DNA of 5,917 nucleotides from Silvanigrellales bacterium (GCA_028285285.1 JANQPW010000658.1:1-5917); one strand, 5' to 3'; counted from the stretch's first letter, positions 1-5,917 are shown. Numbers and translations are program-made. The notes: generated by a model from the letters alone, not told the origin.

Positions 1-1
1 T

Positions 2-802
2 TCCCGCGGGCAGGTTCGGCTGAGGCCCAGTGTGGCGCCCGCTTATGATCCCGAAGAGATTTTGGGAATCTGGCCTGCGGATTTGCGGCGCCAGGTCGAC
101 ATCCGTGAGGTTATTGCGCGCGTGGTCGACGAAAGCCGTTTGAGCGAGTTCAAAGAACGCTATGGCACAACTTTGGTTACGGGGTTTGCGCACATTGAAG
201 GAATGCCCTGCGGCATCATCGCCAACAATGGTGTGTTGTTCAGTGAGAGTGCGCTGAAGGCCACGCACTTCATTGAATTGTGCACCCGTGAGCGTGTTCC
301 CTTGCTTTTCTTGCAAAACATCACAGGGTTTATGGTGGGGTCGCAGTATGAGCGCGCTGGTATTGCCAAAGATGGTGCAAAAATGGTGTCGGCTGTGGCC
401 ACTGCGGCGGTGCCAAAGATCACCTTGGTGATGGGTGGCAGCTACGGCGCTGGAAATTATGGGATGTGCGGTCGGGCTTATTCACCGCGATTTTTGTGGA
501 GCTGGCCCTCAAGCCGCATTTCGGTCATGGGAGGAGAGCAAGCAGCCAACGTGTTGGCAACGATAAAGCGTGAGCAGGCCGAACGCGCGGGGCAAAGTTG
601 GGATGCGGCTGCGGAAACAGAGCTCAAAACCCCCATTTTGGAGAAATATGAAAAAGAGGGTCACCCTTACTATGCTTCGGCGCGCCTGTGGGATGACGGT
701 GTTATTGACATGCGCTCCACACGAGCGCAGTTGGCCCAAAGTTTGGAAAGCTCTCTCAACCCACCCCTCACCCCCACTCAGGTTGGGGTGTTTCGCATGT
801 GA
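2..802 (+). CDS. liuB: Acyl-CoA carboxylase beta subunit (methylcrotonyl-CoA or geranyl-CoA carboxyltransferase), C-terminal half, 5'-truncated by window edge
   Basis: This subunit transfers the carboxyl group from carboxybiotin to the gamma carbon of an alpha,beta-unsaturated acyl-CoA, in a cytoplasmic alpha6beta6 complex with the alpha subunit encoded downstream. The frame is open from base 2. The GTG at 32 is an internal Val codon, because family-like sequence continues through it (AYDPEEILG, PADLRRQVDIREVIARVVD). The 266 visible codons cover most of the C-terminal carboxyltransferase lobe, about half of the usual ~535-residue protein. Diagnostic blocks are FLQNITGFMVGSQYE and GIAKDGAKMV (about 310-390), GGSYGAGNYGMCGRAYSPRF with its oxyanion glycines (434 onward), RISVMGGEQAANVLATI (about 517-567), GHPYYASARLWDDG (about 658-699) and the typical C-terminus GVFRM before TGA (800-802). 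The MCC/GCC-type carboxyltransferase family is certain from memory of the motifs. Choosing methylcrotonyl over geranyl is inference, since the discriminating Phe/Gly residue lies in the missing N-terminal half. Confidence 0.95.
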   Translation, partial: SRGQVRLRPSVAPAYDPEEILGIWPADLRRQVDIREVIARVVDESRLSEFKERYGTTLVTGFAHIEGMPCGIIANNGVLFSESALKATHFIELCTRERVPLLFLQNITGFMVGSQYERAGIAKDGAKMVSAVATAAVPKITLVMGGSYGAGNYGMCGRAYSPRFLWSWPSSRISVMGGEQAANVLATIKREQAERAGQSWDAAAETELKTPILEKYEKEGHPYYASARLWDDGVIDMRSTRAQLAQSLESSLNPPLTPTQVGVFRM

Positions 803-838
803 GCCCCTTGGGGCAATGGGTCTTCGGAATTGCTTTTT
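803..838 (+). terminator. Possible weak intrinsic terminator/attenuator hairpin between the carboxylase beta gene and atuA
   Basis: Just after the beta-subunit stop, GCAAT (813-817) can pair with ATTGC (829-833). A GGG bulge (818-820) and an inner TC/GA pair closed by a TTCG tetraloop (823-826) complete the hairpin. The stem is followed at once by five T (834-838), the layout of a rho-independent terminator. The stem is short (5+2 pairs) and bulged, so any termination would be partial. A second, mutually exclusive pairing GCCCC (803-807) with GGGGC (810-814) uses the same 5' arm bases, but its loop is only two bases unless the inner pair opens. The position in the only real intergenic gap is suggestive. 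The function is inference. Confidence 0.25.
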
Positions 839-842
839 GTCA

Positions 843-850
843 TAAGGAAA
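843..850 (+). promoter_or_regulatory. Shine-Dalgarno site that fixes the atuA start
   Basis: TAAGGAAA ends eight bases before the ATG at 859. It favours that ATG over the in-frame GTG at 799, which would add 20 residues with no family resemblance and overlap the upstream gene's stop. Confidence 0.7.
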
Positions 851-858
851 CGACAGTC

Positions 859-2796
859 ATGACGCGTCAATCGAAGGGAAGTGAAGCAACGGGCCGAAAG
901 GTGGATGTGCTCCGCATTGGAAATGCAGGTGGGTATTGGGGTGATGATCCGGCTGCGCTGCGGCGACAAATGGAAGGGCCGCTCCAGCTGGATTACATCT
1001 CCATCGATTTTCTTGCCGAAATCACCATGAGCATCTTGCAGAAACAAATGGCGAAAGATCCCAAAGCTGGTTATGCGCGCGACTTTGTGACCCAGGTCTC
1101 GCCCCTGCTGCAAACCATGAAAGAAAAGGGAATTCGGATCATCACCAACGCAGGTGGGGTGAACCCTCGAGCTTGTGCTCAAGCCTTGTTTGAAGCGGCG
1201 CACAAACAGGGTGTTTCTTTACGTGTGGCCATTGTTGAAGGAGACAATGTGCAGGCACAGCTGGGGACCATTTATGAGAATGAAAAGAAGGCGGGCCAGC
1301 CTGCGCTGCTGAACATGGATGATGGCCGAGACTTTGCCGAGATCAAAGATCGGGTGCTGTCAGCCAACGCCTACTTTGGCTCTAAGCCTGTTTTACAGGC
1401 CTTGCAGCACGAGCCCGACATTGTGCTGTGTGGTCGGGTAACCGACACGGGCATCACCCTGGCTGCCCTCATGCATGCCTTTGGGTGGAGCGAACAGGAT
1501 CACAACCAGCTGGCCCATGGCATTGTTGCGGGCCACATCATTGAGTGTGGCGCGCAGGCCACCGGTGGCAACTTCACCGACTGGCAAAAGGTTCCTCACT
1601 TTGAAAACATCGGCTTTCCCATTGTGGAGTGTTCGGCAGATGGTTCCTTTGTGGTGACCAAGCATCCAGGCTCTGGGGGCCTTGTGAATGTGCAAACCAT
1701 TCGTGAGCAACTTTTGTATGAAATGGGCGAGCCAGAAAGCTACATCACTCCCGATGTGATTGCCGATTTTTCCAGCATACAGCTCAAAAGTGATGGGGCA
1801 GATCGCGTTGCCGTTTCTGGTGTTCGGGGGCGAAAAGCCACTGATCTTTTGAAACTCAGCATCTCGTATGAAGATGGTTTTAAATCTTCGGGGGCGTTGG
1901 TGCTCTCTGGCCCTGATGCCGTGGCAAAGGCCAATTGCATGGCTGAGCTCTTCTGGAAGAAGCTGAACTCAGATCTGCAGTTTGCCGGTTTGTCGCCATT
2001 GGAGCACACCCGCACGGAGCGCATTGGAGCCGACTCCACACACGGGCCCCTTTCTCCTTCTGGTGTTGTCAGTGAGGTGCTGTTGCGCCTGGCGGCTCGA
2101 GATCATGACATCAACAAGTTGAAGATCTTTCGCAAGGTGTTGCCTGGCATGATCTTGAGTGGCCCGAGCGGTGTGGCCGTCACAGGCGGGGCACCGGTGA
2201 TTTCAGAGATTGTGAGCTATTGGCCAGCTCTGGTGCCCCAGCATGTGGCTCCAGCTTCTTATGTTGTGATGGAAGCCTCGGGTTCGGCCACTCCCGTGGA
2301 GGTGGCCTCAGAAGAGAACATCTGCTGGAGCGAAACCGGCGGAGTGGCCGAACGCAGCCCTTCCGATGATGCCAACCAGGTTCCTGTGGATTGGGAAGCA
2401 CGGCGAGGGGAAATGCCGTTGAAGCGCGTGCCTTTGATGCAACTGGCGCACGCCCGTTCGGGAGACAAAGGCGACACAGCCAACATTGGCCTGATTGCGC
2501 GCAGCCAAGCAGCCTTCGACTACTTGCAGCAAACCGTCACGGCCTCGTTTGTGAAGGAGCGTTTTGGGGAGATGTGCTTGGGTCAGGTCAGGCGCTTTTC
2601 TGTGCCAAACCTCTGGTCTTTGAACTTCCTGTTGGATCACAGTCTCGATGGCGGCGGTACCATGAGCTTGCACATCGATGCCCAGGGAAAAACATACAGT
2701 CAGGCGCTGCTGCGAGTGGAGGTGCTGGTTCCCGAGCCGGTGTTGGAGAGTGTGAGCCCTGAAATGCGAGCACCGTCTGGGGAGTTGTCGGCATGA
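859..2796 (+). CDS. atuA: AtuA-family protein (acyclic terpene utilization / DUF1446 domain plus C-terminal AtuA-like ferredoxin-fold domain)
   Basis: A 645-residue cytoplasmic protein with no signal peptide or membrane segment. The N-terminal AtuA (DUF1446) domain runs from about residue 15 to 470. Its family blocks are LRIGNAGGYWGDDP (18-31), LDYISIDFLAEITMSI (44-59), TNAGGVNP (96-103), the GRVTDT stretch (192-197), ECGAQATGGNFTDW (229-242) and KHPGSGGLVN (268-277). A variable linker (about 473-520) leads to a small C-terminal domain with HARSGDKGDTANIG (531-544) and the W-LNF...GGG block (586-600), typical of the AtuA-like ferredoxin-fold module. The family is named from the citronellol/geraniol (atu) cluster of Pseudomonas; I know of no firmly assigned enzymatic reaction. 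It sits between the two carboxylase subunit genes, and its stop overlaps the hydratase start, so a role in the same acyl-CoA route is likely. The start at 859 is chosen from the ribosome binding site and onset of similarity. Length fits two-domain members. Confidence 0.93.
   Translation: MTRQSKGSEATGRKVDVLRIGNAGGYWGDDPAALRRQMEGPLQLDYISIDFLAEITMSILQKQMAKDPKAGYARDFVTQVSPLLQTMKEKGIRIITNAGGVNPRACAQALFEAAHKQGVSLRVAIVEGDNVQAQLGTIYENEKKAGQPALLNMDDGRDFAEIKDRVLSANAYFGSKPVLQALQHEPDIVLCGRVTDTGITLAALMHAFGWSEQDHNQLAHGIVAGHIIECGAQATGGNFTDWQKVPHFENIGFPIVECSADGSFVVTKHPGSGGLVNVQTIREQLLYEMGEPESYITPDVIADFSSIQLKSDGADRVAVSGVRGRKATDLLKLSISYEDGFKSSGALVLSGPDAVAKANCMAELFWKKLNSDLQFAGLSPLEHTRTERIGADSTHGPLSPSGVVSEVLLRLAARDHDINKLKIFRKVLPGMILSGPSGVAVTGGAPVISEIVSYWPALVPQHVAPASYVVMEASGSATPVEVASEENICWSETGGVAERSPSDDANQVPVDWEARRGEMPLKRVPLMQLAHARSGDKGDTANIGLIARSQAAFDYLQQTVTASFVKERFGEMCLGQVRRFSVPNLWSLNFLLDHSLDGGGTMSLHIDAQGKTYSQALLRVEVLVPEPVLESVSPEMRAPSGELSA
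2779..2784 (+). promoter_or_regulatory. Shine-Dalgarno site for the hydratase gene, inside the 3' end of atuA
   Basis: GGGGAG lies eight bases before the ATG at 2793. It supports this start even though the resulting protein is about 22 residues longer at its N-terminus than typical crotonase-family members. Confidence 0.65.
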
Positions 2797-3686
2797 ATGA
2801 GCATGGTGAAACACTTGAAAATCATACGGCAACACGACTCAATGAGCTCTTTGCTGAGCCCTTCGAACACCTGATTCTGAGCTCACCTGTGGAAGGTTGT
2901 GTGGAACTCAAGCTGAACCGTCCTGAGCTGCGCAATGCCTTCAACGAAGAGCTCATTGCGGAGCTCACACGGGTGCTTCAGGTGTTGCAAGGGCGGTTGA
3001 GTGAAACGGAATTGCGGGTGCTTTTGCTTTCTGGAGCTGGCAAGAGTTTTTGTGCGGGGGCCGATCTCGACATGATGCGCCGTCAGGGGCGGGCGAGCTA
3101 CGAGAGCAACTGTGAAGACTCCCGCCGCTTGGCCCAGCTCTTTCGAGTGCTCTCTGAGGCACCTTTTCTGGTGGTGGCTGTGGCTCAAGGAGCTGCTATT
3201 GGTGGCGGCTTTGGCCTTTGCGTGTGTGCCGACGTGGTGCTCACACATGCGCGAGCGGTGTTTGCAACCACCGAGGTGCGTCTGGGCCTCATTCCCGCTG
3301 TGATCAGCCCCTACATTGTGCGCAAGTTGGGGGTCGGCGCAGCTTCGTTTCCTTTACTGCACGGCCATCGCTTAGAGGCAAGCCAAGCTCAAGCCTTGGG
3401 TTTGGTGCACGCTATTTGTGAGGAAGCAGAGCAGTTGCCGGAGCTCACTCGTTCCACTGTGGAGGGTTTTTTGAGTTGTGGACCCAGCGCGTTGCGACAG
3501 ACCAAAGAGCTCTTGGTTAGGGCGGCTCCTCTTCCCCAGGAAAAAGTCGTGCAAAACACGGTTCAGGCCATTGCCCGCACCCGGCAGTCGCCTGAGGCGC
3601 AGGCCGGGCTGGCCAGTTTCTTTGATCGGCAGCCCACGCCCTGGTCACGCAGCGTGTCTGCGGCCGAGTGGGGAGAAGAAACATGA
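2793..3686 (+). CDS. liuC: Enoyl-CoA hydratase/isomerase family protein, probable 3-methylglutaconyl-CoA hydratase (LiuC/AtuE-like)
   Basis: A crotonase-fold protein of 297 residues (typical 255-270). In the leucine route this enzyme hydrates 3-methylglutaconyl-CoA, the carboxylase product, to HMG-CoA. Visible signatures are LNRPELRNAFN (41-51), the first oxyanion/CoA-binding segment SFCAGADLD (85-93), the second oxyanion segment GAAIGGG (133-139) and TEVRLGLIPAVISPY (160-174), where Glu161 aligns with the catalytic Glu164 of rat crotonase. The position of crotonase Glu144 is Gly141 (GGGFGL). This one-glutamate pattern, followed by an EV-LGL-PA-ISPY block, is what I recall for bacterial LiuC/AtuE-type hydratases. 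Residues 1-22 form an unusual N-terminal extension without clear homology. The ATG overlaps the atuA stop, and the stop overlaps the carboxylase alpha start (ATGA at both ends). The fold is certain. The substrate is inferred from neighbours; an isohexenylglutaconyl-CoA hydratase (AtuE) is the main alternative. Confidence 0.9.
   Translation: MNEHGETLENHTATRLNELFAEPFEHLILSSPVEGCVELKLNRPELRNAFNEELIAELTRVLQVLQGRLSETELRVLLLSGAGKSFCAGADLDMMRRQGRASYESNCEDSRRLAQLFRVLSEAPFLVVAVAQGAAIGGGFGLCVCADVVLTHARAVFATTEVRLGLIPAVISPYIVRKLGVGAASFPLLHGHRLEASQAQALGLVHAICEEAEQLPELTRSTVEGFLSCGPSALRQTKELLVRAAPLPQEKVVQNTVQAIARTRQSPEAQAGLASFFDRQPTPWSRSVSAAEWGEET
3671..3675 (+). promoter_or_regulatory. Shine-Dalgarno site that fixes the carboxylase alpha start
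   Basis: GGGAG lies seven bases before the ATG at 3683 and overlaps the sequence just after the alternative in-frame GTG at 3668. Together with the MKRLVIANRGEIA family start, this makes 3683 the real start. Confidence 0.7.
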
Positions 3687-5734
3687 AACGACTTGTGATT
3701 GCCAACAGAGGTGAGATTGCGCGCCGGGTGTTGCGAACGGCTCGGGAGCAGGGCTTTGAGGTGGCTTTGCTCTGTGCGCCTGATGATGCTGATGGTGTGG
3801 CCCTGGCCGATGTTCCGCCCGAGAATCGTTTGGCTGTGAACAGCTATCTCGATGTGGAAGATGTGGTGCGTGCTTGCCGAGAATGGAAAGCAGATGGGGT
3901 GCACCCCGGCTATGGATTTTTGTCTGAAAACTCTTCGTTTGCGGCAGCTGTTGAGGCTGCGGGCTTGGTTTTTGTGGGCCCCACAGCCGAGCAAATGCAA
4001 CAATTGGGCGACAAAGAACGCGCCAAGCGTCTGGCTCAGGAAGCAGAAGTTCCCACCCTCAATGCTGTTTTTTCAGAAGACCTCAAAGCCCAGGTGGGCC
4101 AAGGCCAAGACTGGGCTGTGTGGCTGGAAGGAAAGGGCATCAAAGCTCCGTGGCTCGTGAAGGCCAGTGGCGGTGGGGGTGGCCGGGGCATGCGGGTTGT
4201 GGAGCGGCCAGGCGAATTGGAGCAGGCGGTGAGCCTCGCTTCTCAGGAAGCATTGGCCGGTTTTGGCAATGCTGCTGTGTTTATTGAGCGCTATCTAAAA
4301 GAGGCGCGCCATGTTGAGGTGCAGGTCTTTGGCGATGGCCAGGGAGGAGGCATTGCTCTTGGCGAACGAGAGTGCTCACTGCAGCGACGTCACCAAAAGC
4401 TCGTTGAGGAGGCGCCCAGCCCGGTTGTGGGGGAAGCTCTGCGGCAAAAGTTGGGTGAGGCCGCGCTGCGCTTGGTGCGGCTCACAAAGTACCGCGGTGC
4501 GGGTACGGTTGAGTTTTTGCTCACGGCCGAAGAAGAGTTTTTCTTTTTGGAGATGAACACGCGTTTGCAGGTGGAGCACCCCGTTACCGAAGAAGTGTTT
4601 CAGTGTGATCTGGTGGCCGCCCAGCTGCAATTGGCCTGGGGGCAGTGGCCAACCCAATGGGGTTGGGGCGATGCGGCTGCTCTGTCTGTGAGCTCTCCTC
4701 AAGGCCACTCCATCGAGGTGCGTGTGCTGGCAGAAAACCCGCAGGCGGGCTTTGTGCCCACACCCGGAAGGTTGCTGCGCTATGATGAGCCTCCTGGAGC
4801 GGCCACTTCCGCCCACTCGGGGCTGTGTCGTTTTGAAAGTGGACTGCGGCCTGACGCGCGCGTGAACCCCAGTTACGATTCCATGGTGGCGAAGGTCATC
4901 ACGGCGGCCCCCACCCGGGCTGAGGCAGTGGCCAAATTGCAGCGAAGTTTGAGTGGCTTGGGGTTGGATGGCTTTCAAACCAATGTGGACTTTTTAAAGA
5001 GCTTGATGGCTCAGCCGGCCTTCCATCGTTTTGATTTTCACACCCAGTGGGTTGAAGCCCACCTCGACTCTTGTCTGGAAAGCTGTCTGCAGCCGGGTTT
5101 GGAGCGGCTGCTAGAAGACCCTTCTCGGGTTTTTGCGCTGAGAGACCTCTTGCTGGGCAGTGAAAGAGTGAACCCTCGTGTGGAGCACAGGCCTTCTGTG
5201 TTTCAAAAGGGAGACTTCCGGGCGGTGTTGACCGGGCTCAAGACGGCAGGGAGCGGTGCGCCTTGCGTGGGGGTTGGAGTTCGGCTCTGTGGCCTTGCTG
5301 TGGAAAGTTGGGCGTTGGAGCTCCAGCGATCGGCTGTGGGTCGGCGTGCCGACCTGGGTCCGCTCCTGATTGCGGCAGCCCATGGCGAAGGTTTTCCCAT
5401 TGTGGTTTCCCTTTCCCCTCGCTCAGAACTGTTTGTGTCGAGCGCGGGGGCGCAGTTGTGCTTTTCTCTCGCTGCTCTTGAGCAGAGAGAGCGCGGCAGT
5501 GGGAGCGCGGGTGGGGAGATTGTGGCGCCCATGCCCGGACAAATCCTCGAAATTAAGGCGCAGTTGGGTGACACCGTGCAAGAAGGGCAGGTGATCGTGG
5601 TCATGGAGTCAATGAAAATGCAACTGGAAGTTCAAGCGCCGGGCTCTGGAGTTCTCGCACAGGTGGGTGCAGGGCCAGGTACAATGGTCGAGGCGGGTGA
5701 AGTGCTCGCAACATTGGAAGAGGAGAAGGCATGA
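3683..5734 (+). CDS. liuD: Acyl-CoA carboxylase alpha subunit: biotin carboxylase plus biotin carboxyl carrier domain (methylcrotonyl-CoA or geranyl-CoA carboxylase)
   Basis: A 683-residue subunit that carboxylates its own biotin using ATP and bicarbonate and passes the carboxyl group to the beta subunit encoded at the window start. The biotin carboxylase domain (about 1-450) opens with VIANRGEIARRV and contains HPGYGFLSEN (74-83), Lys111 in GDK, the ATP-grasp glycine loop after Lys160 (163-169), RRHQKLVEEAP with Lys239, EMNTRLQVEHP (290-300, catalytic Glu298 and Arg294) and Arg347 in IEVRV. All key residues match E. coli AccC (K116, K159, K238, R292, E296, R338). A BT-type linker domain (about 455-605) follows. 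The biotinyl domain (about 611-683) has APMPG (615-619) and the biotinylation site MESMKM with Lys645, 38 residues from the end. Oddities are a non-standard segment at 31-56 and a Trp-rich insertion at 318-329. ATGA overlaps join it to the hydratase and the dehydrogenase. Function as an acyl-CoA carboxylase alpha is very secure; the exact substrate is inferred. Confidence 0.95.
   Translation: MKRLVIANRGEIARRVLRTAREQGFEVALLCAPDDADGVALADVPPENRLAVNSYLDVEDVVRACREWKADGVHPGYGFLSENSSFAAAVEAAGLVFVGPTAEQMQQLGDKERAKRLAQEAEVPTLNAVFSEDLKAQVGQGQDWAVWLEGKGIKAPWLVKASGGGGGRGMRVVERPGELEQAVSLASQEALAGFGNAAVFIERYLKEARHVEVQVFGDGQGGGIALGERECSLQRRHQKLVEEAPSPVVGEALRQKLGEAALRLVRLTKYRGAGTVEFLLTAEEEFFFLEMNTRLQVEHPVTEEVFQCDLVAAQLQLAWGQWPTQWGWGDAAALSVSSPQGHSIEVRVLAENPQAGFVPTPGRLLRYDEPPGAATSAHSGLCRFESGLRPDARVNPSYDSMVAKVITAAPTRAEAVAKLQRSLSGLGLDGFQTNVDFLKSLMAQPAFHRFDFHTQWVEAHLDSCLESCLQPGLERLLEDPSRVFALRDLLLGSERVNPRVEHRPSVFQKGDFRAVLTGLKTAGSGAPCVGVGVRLCGLAVESWALELQRSAVGRRADLGPLLIAAAHGEGFPIVVSLSPRSELFVSSAGAQLCFSLAALEQRERGSGSAGGEIVAPMPGQILEIKAQLGDTVQEGQVIVVMESMKMQLEVQAPGSGVLAQVGAGPGTMVEAGEVLATLEEEKA
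5721..5725 (+). promoter_or_regulatory. Shine-Dalgarno site for the acyl-CoA dehydrogenase gene
   Basis: AGGAG, within a purine-rich run, lies five bases before the ATG at 5731 and inside the last codons of the carboxylase alpha gene. Confidence 0.6.
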
Positions 5735-5917
5735 CGGCTGAATCAGATGCAGAGATGCAACTGCGAGCACTCACTGAGTCGGTGAGGGGTTTTGCTGCGC
5801 GAGAACTCGCTCCCCATGCAGAAGAGCTGGATCGTGAAGAGCGTTTGGCTCCAGGGATTTTTAAGAAGTTGGGCGAGTTGGGTCTCCTGGGCATCACCGC
5901 TCCGGAAGACTATGGCG
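5731..5917 (+). CDS. liuA: Acyl-CoA dehydrogenase N-terminus, probable isovaleryl-CoA dehydrogenase; 3'-truncated by window edge
   Basis: The frame is open from the ATG that overlaps the carboxylase alpha stop (ATGA, 5731-5734) to the window end, giving 62 codons. The peptide begins MTAESDAEMQLRALTESV and continues with RGFAARELAPHAEELDRE and KKLGELGLLGITAPEDYG. This is the N-terminal alpha-helical domain pattern of FAD-dependent acyl-CoA dehydrogenases, which oxidise acyl-CoA to 2-enoyl-CoA and pass electrons to ETF. The LGELGLLGITAPEDYG block is especially like isovaleryl-CoA dehydrogenase, the enzyme that would supply 3-methylcrotonyl-CoA to the carboxylase. The active-site glutamate and most of the FAD and substrate-binding regions lie beyond the window, so the assignment within the family is tentative. 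A citronellyl-CoA dehydrogenase (AtuD) is the alternative. Confidence 0.85.
   Translation, partial: MTAESDAEMQLRALTESVRGFAARELAPHAEELDREERLAPGIFKKLGELGLLGITAPEDYG

Noticed and set aside
2..31. GTG at 32 as the start of a short, complete carboxyltransferase.
   Set aside because: The frame is open to the window edge and the family's N-terminal half is missing. This is truncation by the window, not a short gene.
762..793. CACCCC (762-767 or 769-774) can pair with GGGGTG (785-790), followed by TTT, at the 3' end of the carboxylase beta gene; possible terminator.
   Set aside because: It lies inside conserved coding sequence, has two competing registers, and is followed by only three T before the GVFRM codons continue.
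799..858. In-frame GTG at 799 as the atuA start, which would overlap the upstream stop.
   Set aside because: It adds 20 residues unlike the family, while ATG 859 has a well-spaced Shine-Dalgarno sequence and sits just before the conserved domain.
803..858. Possible internal promoter in the gap before atuA.
   Set aside because: I could not find a convincing -35/-10 pair with proper spacing; only isolated TTG- and AT-rich scraps are present.
2308..2835. Antisense open frame of 175 codons across the atuA-hydratase junction.
   Set aside because: It opposes two conserved coding regions and their overlap, and its His/Gln/Arg-rich product shows no family motif.
3668..3682. In-frame GTG at 3668 as the carboxylase alpha start.
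   Set aside because: ATG 3683 gives the canonical MKRLVIANRGEIA start, has GGGAG seven bases upstream, and fits the ATGA overlap seen at the other junctions.
4376..4978. Antisense open frame of 200 codons opposite the biotin carboxylase domain.
   Set aside because: It lies wholly opposite a well-conserved gene, its product has a low-complexity shadow-like composition with no recognisable motif, and I saw no ribosome binding site. It is explained by codon bias of the real gene.

Overview
The window is a densely packed, one-strand (+) catabolic operon fragment from a bacterium. It carries five genes: the 3' half of an acyl-CoA carboxyltransferase (beta subunit), a complete AtuA-family (DUF1446) protein, a complete enoyl-CoA hydratase/isomerase-family protein, a complete biotin-carrying acyl-CoA carboxylase alpha subunit, and the first 62 codons of an acyl-CoA dehydrogenase. 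Both edge genes are cut by the window, not broken. I see no RNA genes, mobile elements, CRISPR arrays or substantial repeats.

Layout: carboxylase beta (2-802), a 56-bp gap with a possible weak hairpin and a clear ribosome binding site, AtuA (859-2796), hydratase (2793-3686), carboxylase alpha (3683-5734), acyl-CoA dehydrogenase (5731 to edge). The last three junctions are all 4-base ATGA start/stop overlaps, each preceded by a purine-rich Shine-Dalgarno sequence. Those four genes are therefore almost certainly co-transcribed and probably translationally coupled.

Pathway: dehydrogenase, biotin carboxylase alpha plus beta, and hydratase are the first three steps of leucine/isovalerate degradation (Liu: isovaleryl-CoA to 3-methylcrotonyl-CoA to 3-methylglutaconyl-CoA to HMG-CoA). 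The citronellol/geranyl-CoA (Atu) pathway uses a paralogous set. AtuA is the hallmark of Atu clusters, whereas the N-terminus of the dehydrogenase looks isovaleryl-CoA dehydrogenase-like. The substrate (3-methylcrotonyl-CoA or geranyl-CoA) cannot be settled here, because the specificity residue of the carboxyltransferase lies upstream of the window. I use liu symbols as the more economical reading and treat them as tentative.

Organism: moderately GC-rich DNA (mid-to-upper 50s percent by eye), good Shine-Dalgarno sequences and compact operon structure suggest a Gram-negative, proteobacterium-like bacterium. Several parts of the alpha subunit diverge from the usual family pattern, so it may come from a less-sampled lineage. 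I cannot name a taxon. I found no convincing novel system. The points worth a second look are the AtuA placement, two unusual segments in the alpha subunit, the hydratase N-terminal extension and the small intergenic hairpin.
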